A DNA stretch of 55,543 nucleotides from an uncultured Bacteroidales bacterium (lineage in GTDB: Bacteria; Bacteroidota; Bacteroidia; Bacteroidales; F082), in NCBI GenBank assembly GCA_900317055.1, contig ONFF01000022.1, positions 1 through 55,543 of the forward strand. Reading direction: 5' to 3'. Made by a program: the position numbers and the translations under genes. Below, one piece after another: positions 1 to 7,660 of this stretch. The notes beneath the pieces are model-generated. The model saw nothing but the letters and a program-made list of their open reading frames with translations, did not search any database and was not told the origin of the DNA. The first letter of the stretch is position 1. Each line of letters begins with the position of its first letter.

Positions 1-188
1 CTCCCCAGCGGCGCATCCGGTGTTATCCGGCGTTTCCACCGGCTATCCCGGTGAGGGGGGTTGGTTGCATACGCGTTACGCACCCGTCCGCCACTCTCAT
101 GCCCCCGAAGGGGCATTTACCGTTCGACTTGCATGTATTAGGCCTGCCGCTAGCGTTCATCCTGAGCCAGGATCAAACTCTTCGTTGT
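1..188 (-). rRNA. rrs: 16S ribosomal RNA, 5' end (partial)
   Basis: The reverse complement carries the universal 16S start AGAGTTTGATCCTGGCTCAG (complement at 162-181), followed by the V1 region typical of Bacteroidales. The mature 5' end is placed about 7 nt upstream of that motif by analogy with E. coli numbering, so the boundary is good to a few bases. The rest of the rrn operon lies before the window. Plus-strand reading frames here are artefacts of the rRNA complement. Confidence 0.97.
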
Positions 189-381
189 AGTATTGTTGTA
201 CTCAAATTTTATTCTGAATCTCGGGTTCCGCCTTCGTTCTCTTGTGTTCCTTTTCCCGTGTCCGCCTCCCGTCTGCACGACGGATGCGGACCGTTTTCTT
301 GTGCTGGCCTCAAGCTTTCAAAGAACTGTGCGCTTCCCTTTTCCCTTCAAATCAACCCCTCTTTTTTGTGGAAGCGGATTG

Positions 382-389
382 CAAAGGTA
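382..389 (-). promoter_or_regulatory. rRNA operon promoter (-7 box TACCTTTG) and leader
   Basis: TACCTTTG on the minus strand matches the Bacteroidota sigma-ABfr -7 consensus TAnnTTTG. A TTTG lies about 23 nt upstream as a possible -33 element, and the DNA beyond is very AT-rich. Transcription would start near 376 and give a leader of about 187 nt. The leader includes GTTCTTTGA (around 318-326), which resembles the boxA antitermination motif of rrn leaders. Confidence 0.75.
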
Positions 390-522
390 CGACCTTTTTG
401 GAAACTGGCAATCAAAAAAATCAATTATTTTTGATAAAATATTATACTATTTTGAAAACCAATAAAATAAAATTTTAATTTTTTATAAAAAGACATAAAT
501 TAATGCATAAAATGGAGGTGTT

Positions 523-1176
523 TTAGTCGTTTTCTGAGGACTGATTGAGCCGAAAAATCGTGTTTTGACTGGTTTGGACGAGCTCAATGGTACCAACAAG
601 GATGAAATCGGCAAGGATGGCTTCGGCTCTCCTTTTATTAATATGTGCGATTTGTTGGAACTCCTGAAGCGTGATTTCCTCGTGTTCGGTGAGGTAGTGG
701 AGGAGCAGCGTCTCGGTCTCGGTGAACGAAATCTTCGCGGGTTTCGCGAACTTGTCGGATTTCCACACCTTAATTAATACACTGTCGGCAACCAAGTTCT
801 CGTCCTTCACGCGGACAAAGATTTTGTAATTACCTTGATTGTCGGGCGCTTTGTGCTTGTGATGCTTGTCTTTTGGAATGATGACCTCGAGCACGGTTTT
901 CCCGTTGATCTCCCATTCCTCAGTGGTGTATTCCACTTTGGGTTGACAATACATCTCGGCTGCGGCCTGTATCATGTGGATTTCTTCGTCGGAACGAACA
1001 CCAGCGATGGCACCATTGTCTTTGACGCCGACCAAGAGCCGCCCACCGTCAGTGTTGGCGAATGCGGCAAGTGAGCGGGCAATGCGTCGGCTGTCCGAAA
1101 TCTCGAACTTGAAGTCGAGCATCTGGTGCTCGCCCTCGAGGATGAGGTTTTGAATATGGTGTTCCTTCTTTCTCAC
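523..1176 (-). CDS. AlbA_2 (Schlafen AAA-4-like) DNA-binding domain protein
   Basis: The N-terminal ~130 residues form an AlbA_2/divergent AAA-4 domain, recognised by the motifs LEGEHQMLDFKFEISD, AFANTDGGRLLVGVKD and VLEVIIPKDKHHKH. The C-terminal ~70 residues look like a winged helix (LLHYLTEHEEITLQEFQQIA). Proteins of this size are widespread in Bacteroidota and presumed nucleic-acid-binding regulators; no substrate is known. The start is uncertain. An in-frame TTG nine bases upstream lies inside the -7 promoter box, so it cannot be on the transcript. The GTG chosen here sits 6 nt after the box and would give a nearly leaderless mRNA. The next ATG (1122) would remove conserved residues. The gene reads toward the rRNA operon. 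Confidence 0.8.
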   Translation of the reverse strand: MRKKEHHIQNLILEGEHQMLDFKFEISDSRRIARSLAAFANTDGGRLLVGVKDNGAIAGVRSDEEIHMIQAAAEMYCQPKVEYTTEEWEINGKTVLEVIIPKDKHHKHKAPDNQGNYKIFVRVKDENLVADSVLIKVWKSDKFAKPAKISFTETETLLLHYLTEHEEITLQEFQQIAHINKRRAEAILADFILVGTIELVQTSQNTIFRLNQSSEND

Positions 1177-1182
1177 GGCGGG

Positions 1183-1190
1183 CAAAGATA
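1183..1190 (-). promoter_or_regulatory. -7 promoter box TATCTTTG for the AlbA_2 gene
   Basis: An exact Bacteroidota -7 box lies directly before the coding region, with only six bases between it and the GTG codon. A clear -33 element is not visible. The position implies a leaderless or near-leaderless transcript. Confidence 0.6.
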
Positions 1191-1802
1191 GCGTATTTTT
1201 CGATACGGGAAGTACACTATATAAATAAGGTGTAAGTCGACAGGTAAAAAAAGAGCATAGGGTAGAGACGACTGAAGGACGAAAAAGTGGAGTGGGGAAG
1301 AAATTTGGAAAAACGAAAAAGGCGTTTTTAGGCCCTTTGAGCGCGTTTGCTTTTTGGACGATTCAGAAGGTCAACCGAAGCCGAAAAACGCAAAATTCGA
1401 GACATTTGCTTTTGCTTTTCTAACGAACTCAGAAGATTTACATAAATAAACTAAATAAATGTAAAACATTGAAAATAAAATAATTACAATATATTTACAT
1501 AAATAAATCCTAATAATATACAAGTGTAAATAGTTTATATTGACACAATTAAGGAATAATCGTCATAGATTTTAAATAAACGACAAAAATTCAGTAATTT
1601 AAATATAATCATTTAAAGTTTTATATGAATATTTTGTTGATTTTATGCGACTTTTTTCTATTCGAAATCGTTTTATTTTAATATATTGATAAATAATATA
1701 ATAAAGCACTATATTTGCAATATTAGTTCAAGTATTTAGGTATTTTTTTTGTGTTTACAAAAATAAATTTCTTGAATTTGTATTTTGTAACAAGGAATTA
1801 TT
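1191..1802. other. Gene-free AT-rich intergenic region
   Basis: About 610 bp with no credible coding sequence. The first 230 bp have ordinary composition. From about 1430 the DNA becomes extremely AT-rich with short runs such as ACATAAATAAA repeated loosely. I see no DnaA-box cluster, no tRNA and no strong hairpin. It probably holds the diverging upstream regions of the AlbA_2 and XRE-like genes. Confidence 0.6.
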
Positions 1803-1810
1803 TACTTTTG
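1803..1810 (+). promoter_or_regulatory. -7 promoter box TACTTTTG for the XRE-like regulator
   Basis: TACTTTTG matches TAnnTTTG, with TTTG at 1784-1787 as a possible -33 element (15-nt spacer, slightly short). Transcription would start near 1816, giving a leader of about 42 nt that carries a GGAGG ribosome-binding site at 1845-1849. Confidence 0.6.
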
Positions 1811-1857
1811 TGAACTAAAATAAGAGTGAAAACCGAATTTTTTTGGAGGATACAGTC

Positions 1858-2298
1858 ATGGAAAATTCAGAAATGAAAGACAGAATTGCCCACATCATTC
1901 GGGCGAAGAATTTGACCGCTGCCGAATTTGCCCTTCGGCTGGGCATCCAACCTTCGAACATTTCCCACCTCTTGTCGGGACGCAACAACCCGAGTTTGGA
2001 CTTCGTCAAAAAGCTCAAAGAGACCTTCCCGGAATACAGCTTGGAGTGGATTATTTTTGGCCGAGGTCCAATTACGGTTTCAGAACCCTTTCCTTCCATC
2101 ACCCCTATTGAGCCTGTTCCTTCAGATTCTGCAATTCCTCAAAACAAAGAAGAAACGGCAATCGAGGAAACGCTTTTTGATCAACCAAAGGAAGAAGAAC
2201 CCCAGTTTGAGATGCCTTCCCCTTCCCGTTCGGCGACTTTGAAGCAGATCATTTTGGTCTATTCCGACAACACTTTCGAGCAAGTAACGCCCCGTTGA
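1858..2298 (+). CDS. XRE-family helix-turn-helix regulator
   Basis: A 146-residue protein. Residues ~5-65 form an XRE/Cro-type helix-turn-helix: MKDRIAHIIRAKNLTAAEFA is followed by LGIQPSNISHLLSGRNNPSL, then a dimerisation-like helix and EWIIFGRGPI. The remainder is acidic, low-complexity and probably disordered, ending in a short conserved-looking tail (LKQIILVYSDNTFEQVTPR). This layout (HTH plus WLLFGxGxM-like element plus disordered tail) is common in Bacteroidota; targets are unknown. The ATG was chosen because GGAGG lies 8 nt upstream, unusual in this genome; an upstream in-frame TTG is internal to that ribosome-binding site. It stands alone, 69 bp before the phosphoesterase gene. Confidence 0.85.
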   Translation: MENSEMKDRIAHIIRAKNLTAAEFALRLGIQPSNISHLLSGRNNPSLDFVKKLKETFPEYSLEWIIFGRGPITVSEPFPSITPIEPVPSDSAIPQNKEETAIEETLFDQPKEEEPQFEMPSPSRSATLKQIILVYSDNTFEQVTPR

Positions 2299-2341
2299 TG
2301 GGTTTCTAATAATTAATTAGGTGTAAATCCAATAAAAGTTG

Positions 2342-2349
2342 TACCTTTG
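2342..2349 (+). promoter_or_regulatory. -7 promoter box TACCTTTG for nrnA-FKBP operon
   Basis: This TAnnTTTG box ends 18 nt before the ATG of the phosphoesterase. Its TTG would be an apparent in-frame start codon, so the box decides the start at the downstream ATG. Confidence 0.65.
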
Positions 2350-2367
2350 CAAGCTTTTACTGAAGTT

Positions 2368-3390
2368 ATGCAAGTAGAACAGTTTTTTGAGCGCTTTGAC
2401 GCTGTAATTCAGTCACATAAACGCATAGTTCTGGCGTGCCATGTCAATCCTGATGGCGATGCCATCGGTTCGGTTTTGGCTATGTCGGAGTTCCTGAGAG
2501 GTTTCGGGAACAAAGTGAATATGGTGGTCGCCAACGATTTCCCGGAGTTTTTGCACTGGATGCCTGGCTCGGAATCCATTCTGGTTTTTGAGCAACAACC
2601 TGAGGCTTGCAAGGCTGCCATTGCCGAGGCTGAATACATTATCATGTTGGATTTCAATAGTTTGTCACGCAGTGGCATCTTGCATAACGAAATTGGTAAG
2701 ACGCGTTGTCCCCGTATCTTGATCGACCATCACAGAGACCCTGAAGAAAGCATGTTTTATTGCTTGTACTCAAGCACTTGCGTTTCGAGTACCTGCGAGA
2801 TTGTGACGGAGATCATCCTGCATTACGGCAAAGAATATTTGACGGACAGCATTTCCACCAACCTCTTGGTGGGCATCATGACGGATACGGGCTCGTTTGC
2901 GCATTCCATCTACCATCCCCGTACATTCGATTTGGTCAGTGTTTTGGTGGAGAAAGCGATGCCCTATAGCTATATCCATGAGATGGTTTATGACACAATG
3001 TCGGAGAATCGGCTTCGACTGTTGGGCTTCGCCATCAACAACAGGATGGAGGTGCTCGACGACTACGCCACAGCCATTATAGCATTGAATAAGAGTGATT
3101 TGGATAGTTTTAACTATCAAGTCGGCGACACGGAAGGTGTGGTCAATTTTCCGCTTTCGATGAGCAAAATCAAGATGGCGGTGTTGGTGACTGAGCGTCA
3201 GGACCAGATTAGGCTGTCGTTCAGGTCGAAAGGCTCTTTCTCGGTTCATGAGTTGGCCAACAAGTACTTCAAAGGCGGTGGCCATACCAACGCAGCGGGT
3301 GGCACGCTGACATGTTCGTTTGAGGAAGCAGTGGAACAGTTGAAATCGGTTCTGCCAGAATACAAGGAAATGTTGAATCAAGCGGAATGA
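2368..3390 (+). CDS. nrnA: DHH/DHHA1 phosphoesterase, NrnA-type (oligoribonuclease / pAp phosphatase)
   Basis: A 340-residue cytosolic DHH-family phosphoesterase. The DHH domain shows HVNPDGDAIGS, the aspartate-bearing MLDFN strand and the family signature LIDHHRDP. The C-terminal DHHA1 domain ends with the substrate-binding loop GGGHTNAAGG. NrnA proteins degrade 2-5-mer RNAs to mononucleotides and dephosphorylate 3'-phosphoadenosine 5'-phosphate, using Mn2+; length and motifs fit. The stop codon overlaps the ATG of the next gene (ATGA), so it is translationally coupled to a FKBP lipoprotein. A pairing of DHH phosphoesterase with a GldI-like isomerase also occurs in other Bacteroidota. Confidence 0.93.
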   Translation: MQVEQFFERFDAVIQSHKRIVLACHVNPDGDAIGSVLAMSEFLRGFGNKVNMVVANDFPEFLHWMPGSESILVFEQQPEACKAAIAEAEYIIMLDFNSLSRSGILHNEIGKTRCPRILIDHHRDPEESMFYCLYSSTCVSSTCEIVTEIILHYGKEYLTDSISTNLLVGIMTDTGSFAHSIYHPRTFDLVSVLVEKAMPYSYIHEMVYDTMSENRLRLLGFAINNRMEVLDDYATAIIALNKSDLDSFNYQVGDTEGVVNFPLSMSKIKMAVLVTERQDQIRLSFRSKGSFSVHELANKYFKGGGHTNAAGGTLTCSFEEAVEQLKSVLPEYKEMLNQAE

Positions 3391-3914
3391 AAAAGTATTG
3401 TAAATATCTGATAATGTTGCTTTTGTTTTCGGTTTTTTCCTGTGAAGAGAAGCCTCAGCATCAACCTGCACCAATCTCGAAAAACGAGATGAAGAACAGC
3501 ATGGAAACCGCCAACCGCTATTTGCTGAACGAAGAAGAGGAGGACATCGCGAACTACATCAAGCGACATGGATTGGAGGTGACTTCCACGGGGACGGGTT
3601 TACGCTATCAGATTCTGAAGCAAGGTTCGGAAAAGCGGATTGAGAAAGGGGAGAAGGTGACCTTGGAATATGAGCTCGGCTCTATCGCGGGAGATTTGTT
3701 TTATTCGTCTGAAAAAGATGGTGTTAAGTCGTTCGTTGTGGGCGAAGGTGGTGTGGAGTCAGGCCTTGATGAGGCCATGACTTATCTGCATTGGGGCGAT
3801 CAAGCCAAGCTGATTATTCCCTTCCATTTGGCTTACGGCCTGCATGGCGACGACAATCGCATCCCTGAATATGCAACTTTGGTTTATACGATTAAAGTAA
3901 TAGATAATCAATAA
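3387..3914 (+). CDS. FKBP-type peptidyl-prolyl isomerase lipoprotein, GldI-like
   Basis: A 175-residue protein with a lipoprotein signal (hydrophobic h-region then LFSVFSCEE, Cys ~19). A single FKBP domain occupies the C-terminal ~100 residues (LRYQILKQGS, FVVGEGGVESGLDEAMTYL, LIIPFHLAYG, ATLVYTIKVID). FKBPs catalyse cis-trans isomerisation of X-Pro bonds; as a lipoprotein it acts in the periplasm or at the outer membrane. Size and neighbourhood resemble GldI, the gliding/T9SS-associated isomerase of flavobacteria, but that assignment is inferred. Some canonical pocket residues are replaced (the FDSS-like element is FYSS). It begins inside the stop codon of nrnA and is followed 3 bp later by the next FKBP gene. 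Confidence 0.85.
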   Translation: MKKYCKYLIMLLLFSVFSCEEKPQHQPAPISKNEMKNSMETANRYLLNEEEEDIANYIKRHGLEVTSTGTGLRYQILKQGSEKRIEKGEKVTLEYELGSIAGDLFYSSEKDGVKSFVVGEGGVESGLDEAMTYLHWGDQAKLIIPFHLAYGLHGDDNRIPEYATLVYTIKVIDNQ

Positions 3915-3917
3915 GTT

Positions 3918-5225
3918 ATGAAGAGAAATTGTTTGTTATTCTCAATGGTTTGCCTCTCGGCAATGATGCTGTTTACTGCTTGTACGCAGAAGTTTCCGGG
4001 CTACAAAAAGACGCCTAACGGCTTGTACTATAAGTTCTTCAGCCAGAACACTTCGGCCACACAGCCCCAACTGTCTGATTTCATGAAGGTGGACATGGCC
4101 TGCTATCTAAACGATTCCCTGTATTATGATTGGCAGGGCACTCAGCATGATGTGTACACCCAGTTGCAAGACCCGATTTTCATGGGTGACTTACAGGAGG
4201 CCTACGCCATGATGCATGTTGGCGACTCGGCTTCGTTCTATGTGAAGGCAGATTCGGTGGCTGCATTGTATTATCAGCAGGATCCCAATGCGGTCGGACT
4301 GAAGACTGAAGACTATTTCCGTTATGAGGTGAAGCTGGTGGAGGTGAAGACTGAGGAGGAGTTTATGGCCGAAATTGAAGTGATGAAAGAGGCGATGAAG
4401 GAAGCTTCGCATAAGGCTTTGGCTGATTACATCAAAGCAAATGGTATTAGCGTAACGCCTGAACCTTCAGGTGTTTACATTATTCCGATGGAAAAAGGCA
4501 AAGGCCGTTATCCAGTGAAAGGTGAGAAGGTGGAGCTTGACTTTTCGGCCACTTTGTTGGATGGACAGTCGGTGGGTAGCACCTTCGACAGCCCCAATAA
4601 GTTATCCTTTGTCTTGGGTGAAGGCAGTACCATCAAAGGTTGGGAAGAGATTGTGCCGAAGATGCGCCTCGGTGACCGCGTGAAGGCCATCATCCCGTTC
4701 GAATTGGCCTACGGTGAGCGTTCTGTCGGATCGATTCCCGCATACGCCAATTTGGTGTACGATGTCAAGTTGTTGAAAATCACTACGGCAGCCGAACTGA
4801 AAGCTGAAAACGAAAGAGCCATGCAAGCCTTAAGGGCTGATTCGGAAAAGGCTTTCTTCGATTACCTGAAGACCAACAACATTACTGATTATACGGCTTC
4901 TGGACTGTTTTTCAACAAGTCGGTGACTACCGAGGGCGCACAACCGCAAGAGGGACAGATTGCACGAATCAAATTTGCAGCCACCTATCTCGACGGTACT
5001 CCTTTGGGTGACTCCGAGCAGTTGGGCGACCATTACGATGTCGTGATTGGTGAAGGAAAGGTGCTGAAAGGCCTTGAGGAAGCTGTTGCTATGCTGCGGG
5101 TAGGAGAGAAGGCCCGTTTCGTGCTGCCTTACACCTTGGCCTACGGCACAAATGCTTTCGGTAGCATTCCAGCCTATTCCAACCTCGTCTTCGATGTGGA
5201 GCTTTTGGATGTTTTAAATAAGTAA
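3918..5225 (+). CDS. Triple-domain FKBP-type isomerase lipoprotein
   Basis: A 435-residue lipoprotein (LFTACTQKFPG, Cys ~22) built from three FKBP-like modules. The first (~30-145) has the fold signature (NGLYYKFFSQN, MMHVGDSASFYV) but lacks the canonical active-site set. The second (~175-295) and third (~325-432) keep the scaffold, with VLGEGSTIKGWEEIVPKM, AIIPFELAYGE and VLPYTLAYG. Even these have a partly altered DGTxFDSS loop, so activity may be weak and the protein may act mainly as a periplasmic holdase or T9SS folding factor (inference). It is a close paralogue of the neighbours and part of one operon. Confidence 0.85.
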   Translation: MKRNCLLFSMVCLSAMMLFTACTQKFPGYKKTPNGLYYKFFSQNTSATQPQLSDFMKVDMACYLNDSLYYDWQGTQHDVYTQLQDPIFMGDLQEAYAMMHVGDSASFYVKADSVAALYYQQDPNAVGLKTEDYFRYEVKLVEVKTEEEFMAEIEVMKEAMKEASHKALADYIKANGISVTPEPSGVYIIPMEKGKGRYPVKGEKVELDFSATLLDGQSVGSTFDSPNKLSFVLGEGSTIKGWEEIVPKMRLGDRVKAIIPFELAYGERSVGSIPAYANLVYDVKLLKITTAAELKAENERAMQALRADSEKAFFDYLKTNNITDYTASGLFFNKSVTTEGAQPQEGQIARIKFAATYLDGTPLGDSEQLGDHYDVVIGEGKVLKGLEEAVAMLRVGEKARFVLPYTLAYGTNAFGSIPAYSNLVFDVELLDVLNK

Positions 5226-5258
5226 ATAATTATAAATCAATAATTTAAATCAATTAAA

Positions 5259-6170
5259 ATGAAAAAAAGTATCTTTTCAATGGCTATCTTGGCCATTATG
5301 CTGATGGGCACCATGAGTGCTTGCACTGACAACTCTCCGTATCCAGGTTACCAGAAATCCGCCACGGGTCTGTATTACCAATTCTTCAAGCAGAACGCAG
5401 GCGAACAGCCTCAAGTGGGCGATTTGATGGATTTGATGATTGGCTGCACGGTAAACGACACCACCATCATCGTTCCCTTGGGACCCAACACCCTGCCTTT
5501 GGAGGCTCCTTTGTTCGCAGGCGACTTCTATGAGGGCATGGCCATGATGCACAAAGGCGACTCAGCCTCGTTCATCGTGAACATTGACTCTACCTTCATC
5601 AAATGGTTCCATCAACCCAGCCTTCCTGCTGAGTTCAAGTCGACCGATGTGATGCGTTTCGAAGTCCGTTTGGACGACTTCTATCCCGAAAGCGAATATG
5701 CCGTTCGTTTGGGTGCCAAGATCAAGAAGGATGCCGAAGCCAGAATCGAAAAGATGAAGGCCGACCATCCCGAGGAAACCGCCACAGCTGCTCAGCAACT
5801 GACTGAGTATCTGGCCAAAAACAAGATTACGGTTGAGCCTACTGCCTCTGGTCTTTACTATGTGATGACTCAGGAAGGCAATGGCGAGAAGCCTGAAGTC
5901 GGACAGATGGTGCAAGTGCACTACACTGGCAAATTGCTTGACGGTACCGTGTTCGATTCGTCCGTCGAGAGAGGCGAGCCTATCAGCATCCCGATCGGTG
6001 TCGGTCAGGTCATTCCTGGTTGGGACGAGGGCATTCAGATGATGTCGAAAGGCGAAAAGGGCGTGCTTTATATTCCTTATTATCTGGCTTATGGCGACAG
6101 ACAGGCTGGCGATAAGATCACTCCTTTCTCCAACTTGATGTTTGAAGTAGAACTTGTTGACTTCCAATAA
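5259..6170 (+). CDS. Two-domain FKBP-type isomerase lipoprotein with a canonical active site
   Basis: A 303-residue lipoprotein (MGTMSACTDNS). The N-terminal module (~30-150) is a degenerate FKBP-like domain similar to the first domain of the preceding protein. A helical linker (~150-185) follows, then a C-terminal FKBP domain (~190-302) with the complete canonical pattern: VQVHYTGKLLDGTVFDSS, GVGQVIPGWDEGIQMM, YIPYYLAYGDR and FEVELVDF. This is the member of the array most likely to be a fully active prolyl isomerase. It lies 33 bp after the previous gene and its stop is one base before the start of the next, so the array is probably one transcript. Confidence 0.9.
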   Translation: MKKSIFSMAILAIMLMGTMSACTDNSPYPGYQKSATGLYYQFFKQNAGEQPQVGDLMDLMIGCTVNDTTIIVPLGPNTLPLEAPLFAGDFYEGMAMMHKGDSASFIVNIDSTFIKWFHQPSLPAEFKSTDVMRFEVRLDDFYPESEYAVRLGAKIKKDAEARIEKMKADHPEETATAAQQLTEYLAKNKITVEPTASGLYYVMTQEGNGEKPEVGQMVQVHYTGKLLDGTVFDSSVERGEPISIPIGVGQVIPGWDEGIQMMSKGEKGVLYIPYYLAYGDRQAGDKITPFSNLMFEVELVDFQ

Positions 6171-6171
6171 A

Positions 6172-7485
6172 ATGAAAAGAATTCTGAACACCATTGCCAC
6201 TCTTTTGTTGCTCCTGACGGTGGCCTCCTGTGGCGAGGATTCCATCTCTTCGGGCTTCAAGAAAATGGAGAACGGCGCCTACATGAAATTCTACAGCAAG
6301 GGCGACTCGGAGGTAATGCCCCGTTTGAAGGACGAGGCCACGATTCAGATGGCTCAGTACTTCAATGACTCTCTGCTGTTTACCACTGCTGGCGACGAAC
6401 CCATGAGGATTGTGTTGACCGAATCCGACTTTGTGGGCGATGTGATGGACGGCTTGCTGATGATGCATGTTGGCGATTCTGCCCGTCTTATGGTGCCTGC
6501 CGATTCGGTGCTGGCTATCTCCATGGGAATGGAAGAGATCCCTGAAGAGTATGCAGGCAAGGCCATCTATTATGACTTGAAGCTCCTTTCCATAAAGCCT
6601 TTCGAGACTAGGGATGCCGAGCGTAAAGCCTTGTTGGACAGCCTTAAAGGGGTAGAGGAGACATTCTTGGCTTCTATGCACGAAGATGCAAACAATACGG
6701 TGACTGAGTCGGGCCTTATCGTCATGGAAAAGACGGGCAAAGGCAAGGTGGCCAAAATGGGCGAGTATGTCAATTTTGACTTCACCTTGTGCAGCCATGA
6801 AGGCGATACCATCTTGAACTCCTTCGGTGTGGAACCCCTCGAAATCCAATATGGCGAGGATTTCATCGGCAGGGGCTTCAACGAGGCTTTGGGCATGGTG
6901 CCTGAAGGCGGCGAAATGCGTTTTGTGATTCCTTCCTCTTTGGCTTTCGATAGCATTGGCTACCAGCAGTTTATCTTACCTTACACGCCTTTGGTTGCGC
7001 GACTGAAGATGAACTCCGTGATGGACAAGGCGACCTACGACAAGCGTCAGATGGAAAAGGCAGCTAAGATGGAGGCCGAGAAGAACCGTCGAATGGCTTT
7101 GGAAGAGAAGGTCATTTCCGATTACATCAAGGCCAATGGTATCACGGAAACTCCAACGGAGTCAGGTCTTTACATCCTCAACCAGGTTGAAGGCCAAGGC
7201 AATGTAGCCCAATGGGGCGATGAAGTGGCTGTGCATTATGTGCTGAAGAACTTGAAGGGCGAGCAGCTGGAGTCGAGCTACGACTATGAGCGGCCGATGT
7301 ACTTCAAGATTGGTGGCGGCGAGATGATCCCTGCCATCGAGGAAGCCTTGATGACCATGGCTCCTGGTGCAAAGGCAACCTTGATTACCCCTTCGAGCTT
7401 GGCCTTTGGCGAAGTTGACTTGGGCGAGACCCTGCCGGCTTATTCACCGCTGCTCATCGAATTGGAGCTGGTGGAAATCAAGTGA
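6172..7485 (+). CDS. Triple-domain FKBP-type lipoprotein, last of the array
   Basis: A 437-residue lipoprotein (LLTVASCGEDS). It has three FKBP-like modules: a degenerate first (~25-140), a second (~165-285) with VNFDFTL and FVIPSSLAF, and a third (~325-436) with VAVHYVLKNLKGE, IGGGEMIPAIEEALMTM and LITPSSLAFGE. All three depart from the catalytic consensus, so a scaffold or chaperone role is more likely than strong catalysis. The ATG is one base after the stop of the upstream gene; an earlier in-frame start would lie inside that gene. Transcription ends at the hairpin downstream. Confidence 0.85.
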   Translation: MKRILNTIATLLLLLTVASCGEDSISSGFKKMENGAYMKFYSKGDSEVMPRLKDEATIQMAQYFNDSLLFTTAGDEPMRIVLTESDFVGDVMDGLLMMHVGDSARLMVPADSVLAISMGMEEIPEEYAGKAIYYDLKLLSIKPFETRDAERKALLDSLKGVEETFLASMHEDANNTVTESGLIVMEKTGKGKVAKMGEYVNFDFTLCSHEGDTILNSFGVEPLEIQYGEDFIGRGFNEALGMVPEGGEMRFVIPSSLAFDSIGYQQFILPYTPLVARLKMNSVMDKATYDKRQMEKAAKMEAEKNRRMALEEKVISDYIKANGITETPTESGLYILNQVEGQGNVAQWGDEVAVHYVLKNLKGEQLESSYDYERPMYFKIGGGEMIPAIEEALMTMAPGAKATLITPSSLAFGEVDLGETLPAYSPLLIELELVEIK

Positions 7486-7601
7486 GGTTTGTTTTTGGAA
7501 GCAAATCTTACACAAATGCTCTGATTGGCTGCGCCGAAATGCTCTGCATTCGATGAAATCAATCTTCGATTTCAGCGAAGCTAAATCTTTTGTAAATAAT
7601 A

Positions 7602-7631
7602 GAGTGCCGCCAAGTTCATTTGGCGGCACTC
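7602..7631. terminator. Bidirectional terminator between convergent genes
   Basis: A perfect 12-bp stem (GAGTGCCGCCAA / TTGGCGGCACTC) with a 6-nt loop. The following sequence is T-rich in the plus direction (CTTATTTCTT) and moderately so in the minus direction. It lies between the last FKBP gene and the convergent peptidase gene. Confidence 0.75.
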
Positions 7632-7660
7632 CTTATTTCTTAGTATGGGGTAGCTGTTTC

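Noticed and set aside
51-478. Plus-strand open frames at the start of the window
   Set aside because: They are translations of the complement of 16S rRNA and its leader.
1191-1842. AT-rich gap as a replication origin
   Set aside because: I found no cluster of DnaA boxes and no dnaA or related genes next to it.
2342-2349. TTG start codon for the NrnA-type gene seven codons upstream of the ATG
   Set aside because: The TTG is part of the -7 promoter box, so it cannot be on the mRNA. The same logic removed the longer start of the first Wzz gene and the TTG of the AlbA_2 gene.
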